The notes under the pieces were generated by a model. The model had not been told where the DNA came from and made no database searches. It saw only the letters and a program-made list of their open reading frames with translations. A stretch of 64,000 bases of DNA, from assembly GCA_016719605.1 (NCBI GenBank), contig JADJYW010000001.1, forward strand, positions 496,001-560,000. The letters are read 5' to 3'. Of this stretch, positions 50,371-57,751 are shown piece after piece. Made by a program: the position numbers and the translations under genes. Source of the stretch: Lewinellaceae bacterium. Its GTDB lineage: Bacteria > Bacteroidota > Bacteroidia > Chitinophagales > Saprospiraceae. How positions within the stretch are numbered: the stretch's first letter is position 1; every line of letters begins with the position of its first letter.

Positions 50371-51243
50371 TCACCCGAAATGCTCCAGTATCCCCCGTAC
50401 CCGATCCGCATACCCGCCACCAAACAAATTGACGTGCACCAGCAGGTAGTACAACTGGTAAATGTCTACCCGTTGCTCAAACCCGTTCTCCAGCGGCCAG
50501 GCTTCCGAGTAGGCGGCGTAAAAAGCCGGGTCGAAACCGCCGAACAGGCGGCTCATGGCGAGGTCCATTTCGCGGTGCGCAAAGGCGGCGGCGGGGTCAA
50601 TCAGCACGGGCAGGCCGTCGGTGTCGCAGAGAAAATTGCCGCTCCAGAGGTCGCCGTGGGTGAGCGCGGGCGGCTCGGCGGGGCAGCGCCAGGCGAGGTT
50701 GTGGCACAGGCGGTCGAGTTGCTGTTCGGCGGCGCTGTCGAAGTAGCCCTGCTCGCGGGCGAGCAGCATCTGCGGCCAGAGGCGTTCCTCGGCGTAGAAA
50801 GCCGCCCAGGTATCGTGCCGGGTGTTGGACTGCGGCAGCCGCCCGATGAAAGTGTCGTGTGCAAAACCGAACACAGCCGACGTGTTGCCGTGGAGGTTGG
50901 CCAGGCCGCGGCCAAACTGCTCCCAGAACAAGCGGTTGCGGTAGCCCGGCGGCACATATTCCAGCAGCAGGTAGGCGTGCCCGTCGTCGGTGCAGCCGTA
51001 GCCATATATTTTGGGTGTGCGGATACACTGCGAAGCGCCGAGCAGAGCCAGCCCCTGGGCCTCGGTGCGGAACATATCGGAGGCCTGCGCATCGGTGTTG
51101 GTTTTCACAAACCACTGCCTGCCGCCGGCGCCCGTGAGCCGGAAAGCCTGGTGGATGTCGCCGCCGCGCACCGGCCGGATATCGGTCGGCACAACCTGGA
51201 ACCGGGTTTCGAGGTGGGTGAGCAGGGTGGGGGAGAGGGACAT
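50371..51243 (-). CDS. Fructosamine kinase family protein
   Basis: 290 residues from the ATG at 51243 (MSLSPTLLTHLETRF); a start seven codons upstream is possible. The kinase-like fold has VRGGDIHQAFRL (ATP loop), QWFVKTN with the Lys, LALLGA, then the catalytic LTHGDLWSGNFL and VLIDPAAAFAHREMDLAMSRLFGGF, as in fructosamine-3-kinases and ribulosamine kinases. These phosphorylate sugar groups attached to protein amines, leading to removal of glycation damage. It stands alone in a minus-strand run. Confidence 0.88.
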   Translation of the reverse strand: MSLSPTLLTHLETRFQVVPTDIRPVRGGDIHQAFRLTGAGGRQWFVKTNTDAQASDMFRTEAQGLALLGASQCIRTPKIYGYGCTDDGHAYLLLEYVPPGYRNRLFWEQFGRGLANLHGNTSAVFGFAHDTFIGRLPQSNTRHDTWAAFYAEERLWPQMLLAREQGYFDSAAEQQLDRLCHNLAWRCPAEPPALTHGDLWSGNFLCDTDGLPVLIDPAAAFAHREMDLAMSRLFGGFDPAFYAAYSEAWPLENGFEQRVDIYQLYYLLVHVNLFGGGYADRVRGILEHFG

Positions 51244-51313
51244 GTGGCGGCGTTTTGGGGGCAAAAATGAAACGATACTTTTGATTTTGCACCGTAAACC
51301 CGCTCTCTTCGCT

Positions 51314-52438
51314 TCACGCCAGTGTCAGCACATACCCCAGTGCCGCGCCACCGAGCACGACCAGCACACTGTTCATTTTTTTAAAAACCAGCAAAACGCC
51401 CAGGCTGAGCAGCGCGAGGAGCAGGGTTTTCCAGTCCGTCAGCGCAGCCCGGCCCATTTCGATACAAACCGCCAGAATGACGGCAATGGCGGCGATGTTG
51501 ACCGCATCGAGAAAAGCCGACAGCACCTTCGATTTCCGCATTCGGGGGATCAGTGGGTTGAGCAGGGCTACAAACAAAAAAGAGGGGAGGAATATGCCCG
51601 CCGTGGCGGCCAAAGCACCCCTTATGCCGTCCAGTTGCCAACCGATAAAGGTCGCGGTGGACAGCACCGGGCCGGGCGTGAACTGCCCGACCGCCACGGC
51701 GTCCATCAATTGTGCCTGGGTCAGCAACCCACAGCGCACGAGTTCCGCATCGAGAAAGGCAAAGAGGACGTAGCCGCTTCCGTACAGCAGGGCGCCGACT
51801 TTCAGGAATATCCAGAAAATTTTCAGGCTGCTCACCGGCAGCAGGGGCGTCGTGATTTGCAGCAGCGCCAAGGGGAATAATCCGTGCAACGCCTGGCCCC
51901 GGTTTTTGATCCAGAACAGCGCCACCCCCGCCAGTCCGCAGCCAAACAGGGCCAGTATTTCGTGTACCCCGAGCAGGCAAGCCACGGCAGTTGCTGCGCC
52001 CAGAATGCCCAGTTCCACTGTTTTCAGGGCTTTTTTCCCGAGCGGGAGAAGCGCCGCCAAAATGATGGCGATCACGGCCGGTTTTATCCCGTAAACAAAG
52101 GCTTCGACTTGCGGCAACTGTCCGTACCGCTGGTACGCCCACGCGAAAACAGCGGTAATAAGTACGGCCGGCAGGATGAAACAAACCCCCGCCACGATCA
52201 GTCCTTTCCAGCCTGCCCGCTCGTGGCCGCAGTGCATGACCATTTCGGTGGAATTCGGTCCGGGTATCAGGTTGGTCGCGCCGACCAGGTCGAGGAAATG
52301 CTCGTGGCTCATCCAGTTTCGCTTGCGGACTACCTCGTTTTCCAGCATGGCAATGTGCGCAGCAGGCCCGCCGAAGGCAATGACGCCGAGTTTGAGAAAG
52401 AGGGCGGCGAGTTCGGAGAGGCGGCTTTTTTCAGCCAT
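51314..52438 (-). CDS. chrA: Chromate efflux transporter (ChrA family)
   Basis: 374 residues with about ten membrane segments in two homologous halves. The first half has LGVIAFGGPAAHIAMLE and TNLIPGPNSTEM, the second LKVGALLYGSGYVLFAFLDAE and VGQFTPGPVLSTATF, which are the paired CHR-domain signatures. The transporter is thought to expel chromate; in some members the natural substrate is uncertain. No chrB regulator lies nearby. Confidence 0.88.
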   Translation of the reverse strand: MAEKSRLSELAALFLKLGVIAFGGPAAHIAMLENEVVRKRNWMSHEHFLDLVGATNLIPGPNSTEMVMHCGHERAGWKGLIVAGVCFILPAVLITAVFAWAYQRYGQLPQVEAFVYGIKPAVIAIILAALLPLGKKALKTVELGILGAATAVACLLGVHEILALFGCGLAGVALFWIKNRGQALHGLFPLALLQITTPLLPVSSLKIFWIFLKVGALLYGSGYVLFAFLDAELVRCGLLTQAQLMDAVAVGQFTPGPVLSTATFIGWQLDGIRGALAATAGIFLPSFLFVALLNPLIPRMRKSKVLSAFLDAVNIAAIAVILAVCIEMGRAALTDWKTLLLALLSLGVLLVFKKMNSVLVVLGGAALGYVLTLA

Positions 52439-52439
52439 G

Positions 52440-52494
52440 TTTTGTGGGTGTTTGAGTGTTTTGGTGCCTCTGTGTTTTGGTGCGTGTTTGGGTC
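52440..52494 (-). repeat. CAAAACAC-type repeat leader of chrA
   Basis: On the minus strand a run of ACCAAAACAC, ACTCAAACACC and similar words almost without G ends at the chrA start codon (52438). Similar in style to the leader of the carboxyltransferase at 13.6 kb. Confidence 0.6.
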
Positions 52495-52498
52495 AAAA

Positions 52499-52657
52499 CT
52501 ACATCAAAACACTCCTCTGCCCTGCAATGACCGCAAAACTACCCGTTCCCACCCCCTGCATCGGCATTTCCAGTTCATTCGGGTTTTCCCCGAACAGCGT
52601 TTGTGCAAAACGAAAATCGGAAAAACCGGCTTTTTTCATCTGTTCCAGGATTTCTTC
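52499..52657 (-). pseudogene. C-terminal remnant of a SAM-dependent methyltransferase
   Basis: About 52 codons (EEILEQMKKAGFSDFRFAQT then LFGENPNELEMPMQGVGTGS and FAVIAGQR) read like the end of a class I methyltransferase. Upstream in the same frame the sequence changes abruptly into the CTTGGTG hairpin array, so the main part of the gene is missing. I take it as a broken gene; an intact methyltransferase of a different kind lies at 54.9 kb. Confidence 0.55.
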
Positions 52658-52660
52658 CGC

Positions 52661-53003
52661 CCTGCTTGGTGTTTTCACCAAGCAGCCCCGTGCAGAGCCG
52701 CTTGGTGAAAACACCAAGCGGGGCAGAAAGCACTTTTGAGACACCCTCTCATCGTAAAAAAATTGCCGCAGTTTCCGCCCTGCTTGGTGTTTTCACCAAG
52801 ATTTACAGGAAACCGCTTGGTGAAAACTCCAAGCGCGAAAATCCTTTGAAACACCCTCTCATCGTAAAAAAATTGCCGCAGTTTCCGCCCTGCTTGGTGA
52901 AAACACCAAGCAGCCCCGTGCAGAGCCGCTTGGTGAAAACACCAAGCGGGGCAGAAAGCACTTTTGAGACACCCTTTCATCGTGAAAAAATTGCCGCAAT
53001 TTT
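52661..53003. repeat. Triplicated paired-hairpin array (REPIN-like)
   Basis: Three tandem copies of about 110-118 bp (starting near 52661, 52779 and 52889). Each holds two CTTGGTG/CACCAAG hairpins in opposite order and a shared tail TCATCGTAAAAAAATTGCCG. The second copy is the most diverged. The hairpin core is the same as at 4462-4544. Frames across it on both strands are repeat translations, not genes. Confidence 0.88.
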
Positions 53004-53008
53004 CATTA

Positions 53009-53043
53009 TTCAATAATTTGCTTGAATACTTGAATTACTTTTG
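53009..53043 (+). promoter_or_regulatory. Candidate ArsR-type operator and -7 element
   Basis: TTCAA-N8-TTGAA (53009-53026) is an inverted repeat of the sort bound by ArsR-family repressors; a further TTGAA follows at 53030. TACTTTTG at 53036-53043 matches TAnnTTTG only five bases before the ATG at 53048, which would mean a very short or absent leader. Together they suggest autoregulation, but the -33 element is not clear. Confidence 0.4.
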
Positions 53044-53047
53044 CCCC

Positions 53048-53575
53048 ATGGAAAAACGCACCTTCAAAAACACCATTTACGCGGCCATTGCGGGCATGAC
53101 CAAGGCTTTTTCCAGCCCCAACCGGCTGGAAATTATTGACCTGCTGGCCAATGGTGAAAAAACGGTGGAGCAAATCGCCACGCAAACCGCCATCACGGTC
53201 GCCAATGCCTCGCAGCACCTGCAGGTACTGAAAACCGCACGCCTGGTGCGCAGCCGGCGGGAGGGCACATTCATCTTCTATTCCCTGAACGGTCTGAAAT
53301 CTTATGCCGCCTGGAAAGCCCTGCGCGATCTGGCGCAGGAGCAGGAACCGGCCGTACAGGTGACGCTGCAGCGATTTCGGCAAGCGCTGGGCAGTCCCGT
53401 GCAGGAATTGCGGGAACGCCTCGGCGAACTCCCGCGCGACAAAACCATCATCGCCTACTGCCGGGGGCCGTTCTGCACCTACGCCGACGAGGCCGTGCAA
53501 TTGCTCCACGCCAACGGGTTCAAGGCGCTGCGGCTGGAAGAAAGTTATCTCGATATTCAATTAGACTACAACTAA
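53048..53575 (+). CDS. ArsR-family regulator with shortened rhodanese domain
   Basis: 175 residues from the ATG at 53048. The winged helix (about 15-90) has SSPNRLEIIDLLANGEKTVE and ITVANASQHLQVLKTARLV as recognition helix. The C-terminal part carries a rhodanese active site, IIAYCRGPFCTYADEAVQLL (Cys138), but the front of the rhodanese domain (the D-x-R-x-x-x-E-Y and G-H-I-P-G-A segments) is absent, so the domain is about half the usual size. ArsR-rhodanese proteins usually sense sulfane sulfur or arsenic. Its stop overlaps the next start (TAATG). Confidence 0.82.
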   Translation: MEKRTFKNTIYAAIAGMTKAFSSPNRLEIIDLLANGEKTVEQIATQTAITVANASQHLQVLKTARLVRSRREGTFIFYSLNGLKSYAAWKALRDLAQEQEPAVQVTLQRFRQALGSPVQELRERLGELPRDKTIIAYCRGPFCTYADEAVQLLHANGFKALRLEESYLDIQLDYN

Positions 53576-54870
53576 TGGCTACTCCATCCAACGCAACCGT
53601 CGAGCTGGGCCTGCGCCAAAACTGGCGACAATTCACCCTGCTGGTCATCATCAATGCTTTTGTCGGCGGCATGGTGGGTATGGAACGCAGTATTCTGCCG
53701 CAATTAGCCGAGGTCGAGTTCGGCATTGCTGCCAAAACAGCTATCCTGTCGTTCATCGTGGCTTTTGGCGTGGCCAAAGCACTGGCCAACCTGAGCACGG
53801 GCGTTTTGGCCCAACGCATCGGTCGTAAAAACCTGCTCCTGCTGGGCTGGGCATTGGGCCTGCCGGTACCGTTCCTGCTGATGTTTGCACCATCGTGGGG
53901 CTGGGTGGTGGCAGCCAACCTGCTGCTGGGCGTACACCAGGGCTTCGCGTGGTCGGCCACGGTGGTGATGAAAATTGACCTGGCCGGCGAGCGCGACCGT
54001 GGTATGGCCATGGGCCTGAACGAATTTGCGGGTTACCTCGCCGTGGCGGCGGCGGCATTTGCCAGCGCCTGGCTGGCCAGTGCGTACGGGCTGCGGCCCT
54101 ACCCGTTTTACCTCGGCGTCGGGCTTTCCGTAGCCGGAATTTTGTCCACCTGGCTGCTGGTGCGCGACACGCATGCGCACGTTGCGGCGGAAGCGGTGCA
54201 GAGTTCGGTCAAACGGCTCGGCCATATTTTCACCGACACCACCTGGCGGCACCGCAACCTCGGTTCGGTGACCATGACCGGCCTCGTGAACAACCTGAAC
54301 GACGGCATGGTGTGGGGACTGCTGCCGGTGCTGCTGGTACAGCGGGGCATGACGCTGCCCGAAGTGGGCATTTTGGCGGCAATTTACCCGGCAGTTTGGG
54401 GCGTGGGACAGTTATTCTCCGGCCGGCTGTCCGATTTTATTTGCAAAAAAGACCTGCTGCTCTGGGGTATGCTGGTACAGGGAGGCGCCTTGCTCGGGCT
54501 GGCTTTTGTGGGGCAGTTCTGGCTTTTTGCCGGGCTGCTGGCTTTGCTCGGCTGGGGAACGGCCATGGTGTACCCTACATTTCTGGCTTCCATCGCCGAA
54601 AACACGCACCCGTATGACCAGGCCAAAAGCCTCGGTGTGTTTCGGTTTTGGCGGGACATGGGCTACGCCATCGGCGCACTGCTGACGGGTATTTTAGCCG
54701 ATGCGTTCGGCATACCGGCCAGCATTGTCGCAGTAGGCGTGCTGACGCTGGCGGCCGGTCTGGGCGCCAACTACCGGATGCGGTGCCGTACGGAAAACCC
54801 GACGTTTTGGGGCTGGATGGGTAAAAAATGGTTGTTTCAAGAAAAAATTACTGACCATGGACACCGGTAA
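53575..54870 (+). CDS. Major facilitator superfamily transporter
   Basis: 431 residues with twelve predicted membrane segments. GVLAQRIGRKNLLLLGWALG is the inter-helix 2/3 motif (G-x-x-x-D/R-R-x-G-R-K), with GMVGMERSILPQLAE in helix 1 and LFSGRLSDFICKKDLLLWGM as the matching motif of the second half. The substrate is unknown; coupling to an ArsR-rhodanese regulator and a methyltransferase suggests metalloid or sulfur compound export. Overlaps the next gene by 14 bp. Confidence 0.87.
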   Translation: MATPSNATVELGLRQNWRQFTLLVIINAFVGGMVGMERSILPQLAEVEFGIAAKTAILSFIVAFGVAKALANLSTGVLAQRIGRKNLLLLGWALGLPVPFLLMFAPSWGWVVAANLLLGVHQGFAWSATVVMKIDLAGERDRGMAMGLNEFAGYLAVAAAAFASAWLASAYGLRPYPFYLGVGLSVAGILSTWLLVRDTHAHVAAEAVQSSVKRLGHIFTDTTWRHRNLGSVTMTGLVNNLNDGMVWGLLPVLLVQRGMTLPEVGILAAIYPAVWGVGQLFSGRLSDFICKKDLLLWGMLVQGGALLGLAFVGQFWLFAGLLALLGWGTAMVYPTFLASIAENTHPYDQAKSLGVFRFWRDMGYAIGALLTGILADAFGIPASIVAVGVLTLAAGLGANYRMRCRTENPTFWGWMGKKWLFQEKITDHGHR

Positions 54871-55477
54871 CAAGTCGCACTGGGAAAACCTGTACACGGG
54901 AAAAACCGAGCAGGAGTACAGCTGGTTTCAGCCCTATCCGCACGGCAGCATCGCGTTTTTAGAATCATTTTGTTTGCCGAAAGATGCCCGAATCATTGAC
55001 ATCGGCGGTGGCGACAGCCGGCTGGCAGATGCTCTGCTCGACCTGGGCTACACAGACGTAACGGTACTCGACATCTCGGCTGCGGCCATTGAAAAAGCCA
55101 AACAGCGCCTCGGTGACCGAGCTGAAAAGGTCAAATGGATCGTCCGTGACGTGTCTGAATTTGAACCCGAGGCCGGACAGTACGACTGCTGGCACGACCG
55201 CGCGGCTTTTCATTTTCTGACCGCCGAGCCGCTCATTGGCCGTTACGCCGATGTGGTGCAGCGGGCCGTTCGTCCCGGCGGCTATTTTGTATTGGGTACG
55301 TTTTCGCCGGACGGGCCTAAAAAATGTAGCGGGCTGGATATCCGGCAATACTCCCGCGCGGCGATGAGCGCCGTATTTGCGCCCTGGTTCCGGCGCATCA
55401 AGTGCCGGGAGGAAGCGCATCTGACGCCGTTTCAAACGACGCAGCATTTTTTGTTTTGTGCTTTTCAGCGACGGTAG
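54857..55477 (+). CDS. Class I SAM-dependent methyltransferase
   Basis: 206 residues. It begins KSHWENLYTGKTEQEYSWFQ, a common opening in a group of small methyltransferases, and has the AdoMet loop IIDIGGGDSRLADALL and DVTVLDISAAAIEKAK; DRAAFHFL and GGYFVLGTFSPDGPKKCSGL follow. The group resembles thiol/tellurite-type methyltransferases. The overlap with the transporter gene suggests one operon of sensor, exporter and detoxifying methyltransferase; the exact substrate is inference. Confidence 0.85.
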   Translation: MDTGNKSHWENLYTGKTEQEYSWFQPYPHGSIAFLESFCLPKDARIIDIGGGDSRLADALLDLGYTDVTVLDISAAAIEKAKQRLGDRAEKVKWIVRDVSEFEPEAGQYDCWHDRAAFHFLTAEPLIGRYADVVQRAVRPGGYFVLGTFSPDGPKKCSGLDIRQYSRAAMSAVFAPWFRRIKCREEAHLTPFQTTQHFLFCAFQRR

Positions 55478-55489
55478 CCGGTTTAGTAC

Positions 55490-56185
55490 TCACTCCAGCA
55501 CCACCACCTTGCCCGTGTGCACATCGTACAGCATGGGCACCACAGCCAGTTTACCCGCCCGGATTTTTTCACTCAACACCGGCTCGTCTTGCCTGATTTG
55601 AGCTACGCCGTGCAAGATATTGCCCTCGATACAGGCGGGCAGGTCTTTGCCTTTTTGGCGCAGTACCTGCTGCTCTTCCGCTTCGTCGGCCAGCGCTTCC
55701 ACGATGTTTTTGATGTGCCCGCAGGCTTCGCCACCTTCCAGAAACGCCTTGACTGCGCCGCATTCGGTATGGCCGAGCACCACTACCAGCGAAGCGCCGA
55801 GGTGCTCTACCGCATACTCAATGCTGCCCAGTTCGAGGTCGCCCAGGAGGTTGCCGGCCGTGCGGATCACGAAGAGATCGCCGATGCCTTCATCAAAGAC
55901 GATTTCGGGCGGCACACGGCTGTCCGAGCAAGTGACCACCACCGCGAAAGGGTGTTGGGCGCCTTCCGTTTCCAAAATCCGCTGATGCGTTTGGCGCGGG
56001 TGGGCAGGCGTTTCGTTCAGAAAGCGTTCGTTGCCTGCCAGTAATTTTGCCAAAGCCGCGCTCGGTTCGAGCGCGGCTTGAGCCGGATGCGATGGCGCTT
56101 TTTCGTTGCAGGAGGCGAGCAGCACAAGTGCCAGCCCGACAGCTCCTGCCCGAAAAATACGCGGTATTGAAACGGTGTTTTTCAT
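55490..56185 (-). CDS. Beta-class carbonic anhydrase, lipoprotein
   Basis: 231 residues from the ATG at 56185. The N-terminus is a lipoprotein signal (VGLALVLLASC, Cys26), unusual for beta-carbonic anhydrases, which mostly are cytosolic. Zinc site residues are seen in TCSDSRVPPE and LGHTECGAVKAFL, and the start of the domain LAGNERFLNETPAHPRQTHQR is typical. It hydrates CO2 to bicarbonate in the envelope. The start overlaps the stop of the upstream persulfide dioxygenase-like gene (TGATG), so they are co-translated. Confidence 0.88.
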   Translation of the reverse strand: MKNTVSIPRIFRAGAVGLALVLLASCNEKAPSHPAQAALEPSAALAKLLAGNERFLNETPAHPRQTHQRILETEGAQHPFAVVVTCSDSRVPPEIVFDEGIGDLFVIRTAGNLLGDLELGSIEYAVEHLGASLVVVLGHTECGAVKAFLEGGEACGHIKNIVEALADEAEEQQVLRQKGKDLPACIEGNILHGVAQIRQDEPVLSEKIRAGKLAVVPMLYDVHTGKVVVLE

Positions 56186-57594
56186 CAAGATTCTGATACG
56201 ACCGGGTTGCCGGCGTTGATCCACTCGTTCATGCCGCCATTGTAGTTGAGCACGTTGTGGTATCCGTGTTTGGCCAAAATGGAGTACGCAATAGTAGCCC
56301 GGTCGCCACCCTGGCAATGGATGACCACATTCCGGTCCTTGCTCACCTTATCCAGGTTTTTCTCCATAGTGCCGACGAACACATTGTCGGCTCCGGCGAT
56401 GTGTGCGGTATTGTATTCGGCTACTCCGCGCAGGTCCACCACTTGCAAGTTGTTTTGCTGCTTGAGGGACTGAAACTCGTCCAGGGTAATCACGTTGGCT
56501 GTTTCGAGTTGTTTGCCGGTTTTTTGCGCCCAGTCGTTCGGGTTGTCCACATAGCCGATGACATTGTCCAGGCCGATGCGCATGAGTTTCCTGGTCAGGT
56601 CTTCGATTTGTTCGTCGTCGGCCAGGAGCATAAACGGCTCGTCGTATTCCAGGAACCAGCCCGCCCAGGTGGCGAAGGAGTTGGTGCCCTGAATGTTGAT
56701 GGAGCCGGGGATGAAGCCGGTTGCGAACACATCTTTGGTGCGGGCGTCAAGGAGTTTGATGCCTTTTGCCAGGTTGCCGATGAGTGCGTCCGTGTCGAGT
56801 TTGGGCACTTTGGGCACTTCCGTCAGCAGGGGGCGGTCCACCTTGTTCAGTTTCTTCATCATGGCGAAGTACTTCGGCGGTTCGGGCTGGTCGGCCAGCA
56901 GGTAACGCACGAAACCCTGTTCGTCGGTCGGGTACTGGAACGCCCAGTTCCGCACTTTCTCATAACCCACGGTGGAGCTGGGCACTGCGCCGAGGGCTTT
57001 GCCGCAGGCTGATCCGGCGCCGTGGCCGGGCCACACCTGCACATAGTCGGCCAGTTGGGTGAACCGCTTGATGGACTGGTACATCTGTTGGGCGCCCAGG
57101 TCCTGCGTGCCTTTGATGCCGGCAGCCTTTTCGAGCAAGTCGGGTCGGCCGATATCGCCGACGAAGACAAAGTCGCCGGTGAAGAGCATCACCGGTTCAT
57201 CGGATGCCGGGTGGTCGGTGAGCAGGAAACTGATGCTTTCGGGGGTGTGGCCGGGGGTGTGTACCACCTCGATGGAGAGGTTGCCGAGCTTGATCACATC
57301 GCCGTCTTTCAGCCCCACGTGCGGGAACTGGTATTGCCAATCCGGGCCGCCCTCATCGGAGAGGTACAGTTTGGCGCCGGTAAGCGCGGCCAATTCGCGG
57401 GAGCCGGCGAGGAAGTCGGCGTGGATGTGCGTTTCGGCCACATGGGTGATGGTCATGTTGTTTTGCCTGGCGATTTCGAGGTAGGTATCCACGTCCCGTT
57501 TGGGGTCAATAACCATGGCTACACCTGCTTTTTGGCAGCCGATGAAATAACTGGCCTGTGCCAAACTCTTGTCATAAACGTGTTGGAAGAACAT
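56185..57594 (-). CDS. MBL-fold/double rhodanese protein, persulfide dioxygenase-like
   Basis: 469 residues. A metallo-beta-lactamase domain (about 1-240) with ETHIHADFLAGSREL (His56, His58, Asp60), HTPGHTPESI, GDFVFVGDIGRPDLL and VWPGHGAGSACG is the ETHE1-like type. Two rhodanese domains follow: the first (about 270-350) lacks the active Cys, the second has VIHCQGGDRATIAY. Such fusions oxidise glutathione- or similar persulfides to sulfite and shuttle sulfane sulfur. A Crp/Fnr-like palindrome and ACCTTTG element lie upstream. Confidence 0.9.
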   Translation of the reverse strand: MFFQHVYDKSLAQASYFIGCQKAGVAMVIDPKRDVDTYLEIARQNNMTITHVAETHIHADFLAGSRELAALTGAKLYLSDEGGPDWQYQFPHVGLKDGDVIKLGNLSIEVVHTPGHTPESISFLLTDHPASDEPVMLFTGDFVFVGDIGRPDLLEKAAGIKGTQDLGAQQMYQSIKRFTQLADYVQVWPGHGAGSACGKALGAVPSSTVGYEKVRNWAFQYPTDEQGFVRYLLADQPEPPKYFAMMKKLNKVDRPLLTEVPKVPKLDTDALIGNLAKGIKLLDARTKDVFATGFIPGSINIQGTNSFATWAGWFLEYDEPFMLLADDEQIEDLTRKLMRIGLDNVIGYVDNPNDWAQKTGKQLETANVITLDEFQSLKQQNNLQVVDLRGVAEYNTAHIAGADNVFVGTMEKNLDKVSKDRNVVIHCQGGDRATIAYSILAKHGYHNVLNYNGGMNEWINAGNPVVSES

Positions 57595-57638
57595 ACTGTC
57601 CGAGTTTTAATTTTTGTAAATGATGTTAATTGACAGTG

Positions 57639-57683
57639 CAAAGGTGGGGGACTTTGTGGAGCGGGAGGCGTGATGCAAGTCAC
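57639..57683 (-). promoter_or_regulatory. Crp/Fnr-like palindrome plus -7 element of MBL-rhodanese gene
   Basis: GTGA-TGCAAG-TCAC at 57670-57683 and, on the minus strand, CACCTTTG at 57639-57646. Centres are 34 bp apart, exactly as at 21.18-21.22 kb. The start codon at 57594 follows 45 bases after the -7 element. Confidence 0.55.
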
Positions 57684-57751
57684 GGCGTGCAGCATTTTTG
57701 AAAATTTATTCCGCTCTTCGCTATAACTTTCGGCGTAAAATATAACCCATC

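Noticed and set aside
52675..53013. Minus-strand frame of 112 codons
   Set aside because: Translation of the triplicated hairpin repeat (FCPAWCFHQA repeated).
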